Of a stretch of 64,000 bases of DNA, positions 63,096-64,000 are shown piece by piece. Location: the NCBI RefSeq assembly GCF_007828035.1, contig NZ_VITV01000010.1, positions 141,029 to 205,028 on the forward strand, written 5' to 3'. The DNA is from Nitrospirillum amazonense. GTDB lineage: Bacteria > Pseudomonadota > Alphaproteobacteria > Azospirillales > Azospirillaceae. A program made the position numbers and the translations under genes. Under the pieces are notes generated by a model that was given only the letters and a program-made list of their open reading frames with translations, did not search any database and was not told the origin of the DNA. The first letter of the stretch is position 1, and the number at the start of each line of letters is the position of its first letter.

Positions 63096-64000
63096 ATGGC
63101 GACGAAGACCCCGTTGTTGGACCAGTGTCCGACGCCTGAGCGCCTGCGCGCGCTGCGCCCTGAGCAGCTGCGGCAGGTGGCGGACGAGCTGCGGTCCGAG
63201 ACCATCGACGCGGTGTCGGTGACGGGCGGGCACTTGGGTGCCGGCCTGGGTGTTGTGGAACTGACGGTGGCGCTGCACTACGTGTTCGACACGCCGGCGG
63301 ACCGCATCATCTGGGACGTTGGGCACCAGGCCTACCCGCACAAGATCCTGACCGGGCGTCGCGAGCGCATCCGCACCCTGCGGCAGGGCGGCGGGCTGTC
63401 TGGCTTCACCCGGCGGTCGGAGAGCGAGTACGACCCGTTCGGTGCGGCGCACAGCTCCACCTCCATCTCGGCCGGGCTGGGCATGGCGGTGGCGCGCGAC
63501 CTGGCGGGCGGGAACAACCACGTCATCGCCGTGATCGGCGACGGGTCCATCTCCGCCGGCATGGCGTATGAGGCCATGAACAACGCTGGTGCCCTGGGCT
63601 CGCGCCTGGTGGTGATCCTGAACGACAACGACATGTCGATCGCCCCGCCGGTGGGTGCCGTGTCGGGCTACCTGGCCAAGCTGGTCAGCAGCAGCCAGTA
63701 CCGCAACCTGCGGGACATCGGCCGCCAGGTGGCGGAACACCTGCCCCGTCCGCTGCAGAACGCGGCGCGGCGGGTTGAGGAATACGCCCGCGGCATGGTC
63801 ATGGGCGGGACGCTGTTCGAGGAGTTGGGCTTCTACTACGTGGGCCCCATCGACGGGCACGACCTGGACCAGCTGGTGCCCATCCTGGAGAACATCCGGG
63901 ACGAGCCGAACGGCCGCCCGGTGCTGATCCACGCGGTGACGCAGAAGGGCAAGGGCTACGCCCCGGCCGAGGCCTCGGCCGACAAGCTGCACGCGGTGGG
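63096..64000 (+). CDS. dxs: 1-deoxy-D-xylulose-5-phosphate synthase (5' part)
   Basis: The first 301 codons; the gene runs off the window. ATG at 63096 with GGGAG 7 nt upstream. Typical Dxs segments: [78 protein letters not shown], the TPP-binding [18 protein letters not shown]...LNDNDMSI and [12 protein letters not shown]. First step of the MEP pathway. Confidence 0.95.
   Translation, partial: MATKTPLLDQCPTPERLRALRPEQLRQVADELRSETIDAVSVTGGHLGAGLGVVELTVALHYVFDTPADRIIWDVGHQAYPHKILTGRRERIRTLRQGGGLSGFTRRSESEYDPFGAAHSSTSISAGLGMAVARDLAGGNNHVIAVIGDGSISAGMAYEAMNNAGALGSRLVVILNDNDMSIAPPVGAVSGYLAKLVSSSQYRNLRDIGRQVAEHLPRPLQNAARRVEEYARGMVMGGTLFEELGFYYVGPIDGHDLDQLVPILENIRDEPNGRPVLIHAVTQKGKGYAPAEASADKLHAV

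Overview
The window is GC-rich (a sampled line at 26701 is 70% GC) and densely packed, with many 1-11 bp gene overlaps. The gene set points to a metabolically versatile alphaproteobacterium: Mo-dependent NAD-linked formate dehydrogenase, PuuD-type urate oxidation, MocR and LysR regulators, several c-di-GMP proteins and a hydroxybutyrate dehydrogenase. An Azospirillum/Nitrospirillum-like member of the Rhodospirillales/Azospirillales is my best guess; this is inference from gene content, not from a marker gene. No rRNA, tRNA, CRISPR array or transposase was recognised.

Layout. 0-9.6 kb: a Tat-exported solute-binding protein, a lipoprotein adenosine deaminase followed by a nucleoside hydrolase, a small secreted protein, a TonB-dependent receptor, an FAD/NAD(P)-binding protein and a stand-alone EAL phosphodiesterase. 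9.5-15.9 kb: a TlpA-like/cupin/MBL operon facing a MocR regulator, an ArsR-SRPBCC-membrane protein operon, a VapBC-type toxin-antitoxin pair with a readable promoter and operator, and a small membrane protein. 15.9-33 kb: purine catabolism. The minus strand carries puuE-uraD-allC-M20, all joined by 4-bp overlaps. Facing it are uraH-xdhA-xdhB-xdhC-cysteine desulfurase and a cyclase-fold protein. After an AT-rich one-gene island (27.6-29.0 kb) come puuD, guaD and a LysR gene. 33-39.3 kb: the urease operon ureDABCEFG, then a HupE/UreJ transporter and a secreted unknown, behind a consensus sigma-54 promoter. Together these genes can take guanine and xanthine through urate, hydroxyisourate, allantoin and allantoate, and can hydrolyse urea, releasing ammonia; the steps after allantoate are not all assigned.

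39.3-43.7 kb holds a membrane protein, a GNAT enzyme, an alpha/beta hydrolase, another membrane protein and a LysR gene. 43.8-52.6 kb is a formate module: fdsG-fdsB-fdsA-fdhD-fdsD, an oxalate/formate-type MFS transporter, a divergent periplasmic repeat protein and a LysR-type operator between them. 52.7-61.3 kb has 3-hydroxybutyrate dehydrogenase, two overlapping EAL/GGDEF proteins (each with one degenerate domain), an EthD-like protein, and a 7TM histidine kinase with its response regulator. 61.6-64 kb ends in isoprenoid synthesis: a polyprenyl diphosphate synthase (ispA type) and the 5' part of dxs, cut by the window edge.

The most unusual items are the AT-rich orphan gene in the purine locus, a five-copy in-frame 15-bp repeat in the HupE/UreJ gene, a 109-nt nested inverted repeat at 52611-52719, the sigma-54 promoter of urease, a LysR-type double operator before fdsG, and an M20 enzyme that lacks a canonical metal-bridging aspartate and sits in the allantoate operon.
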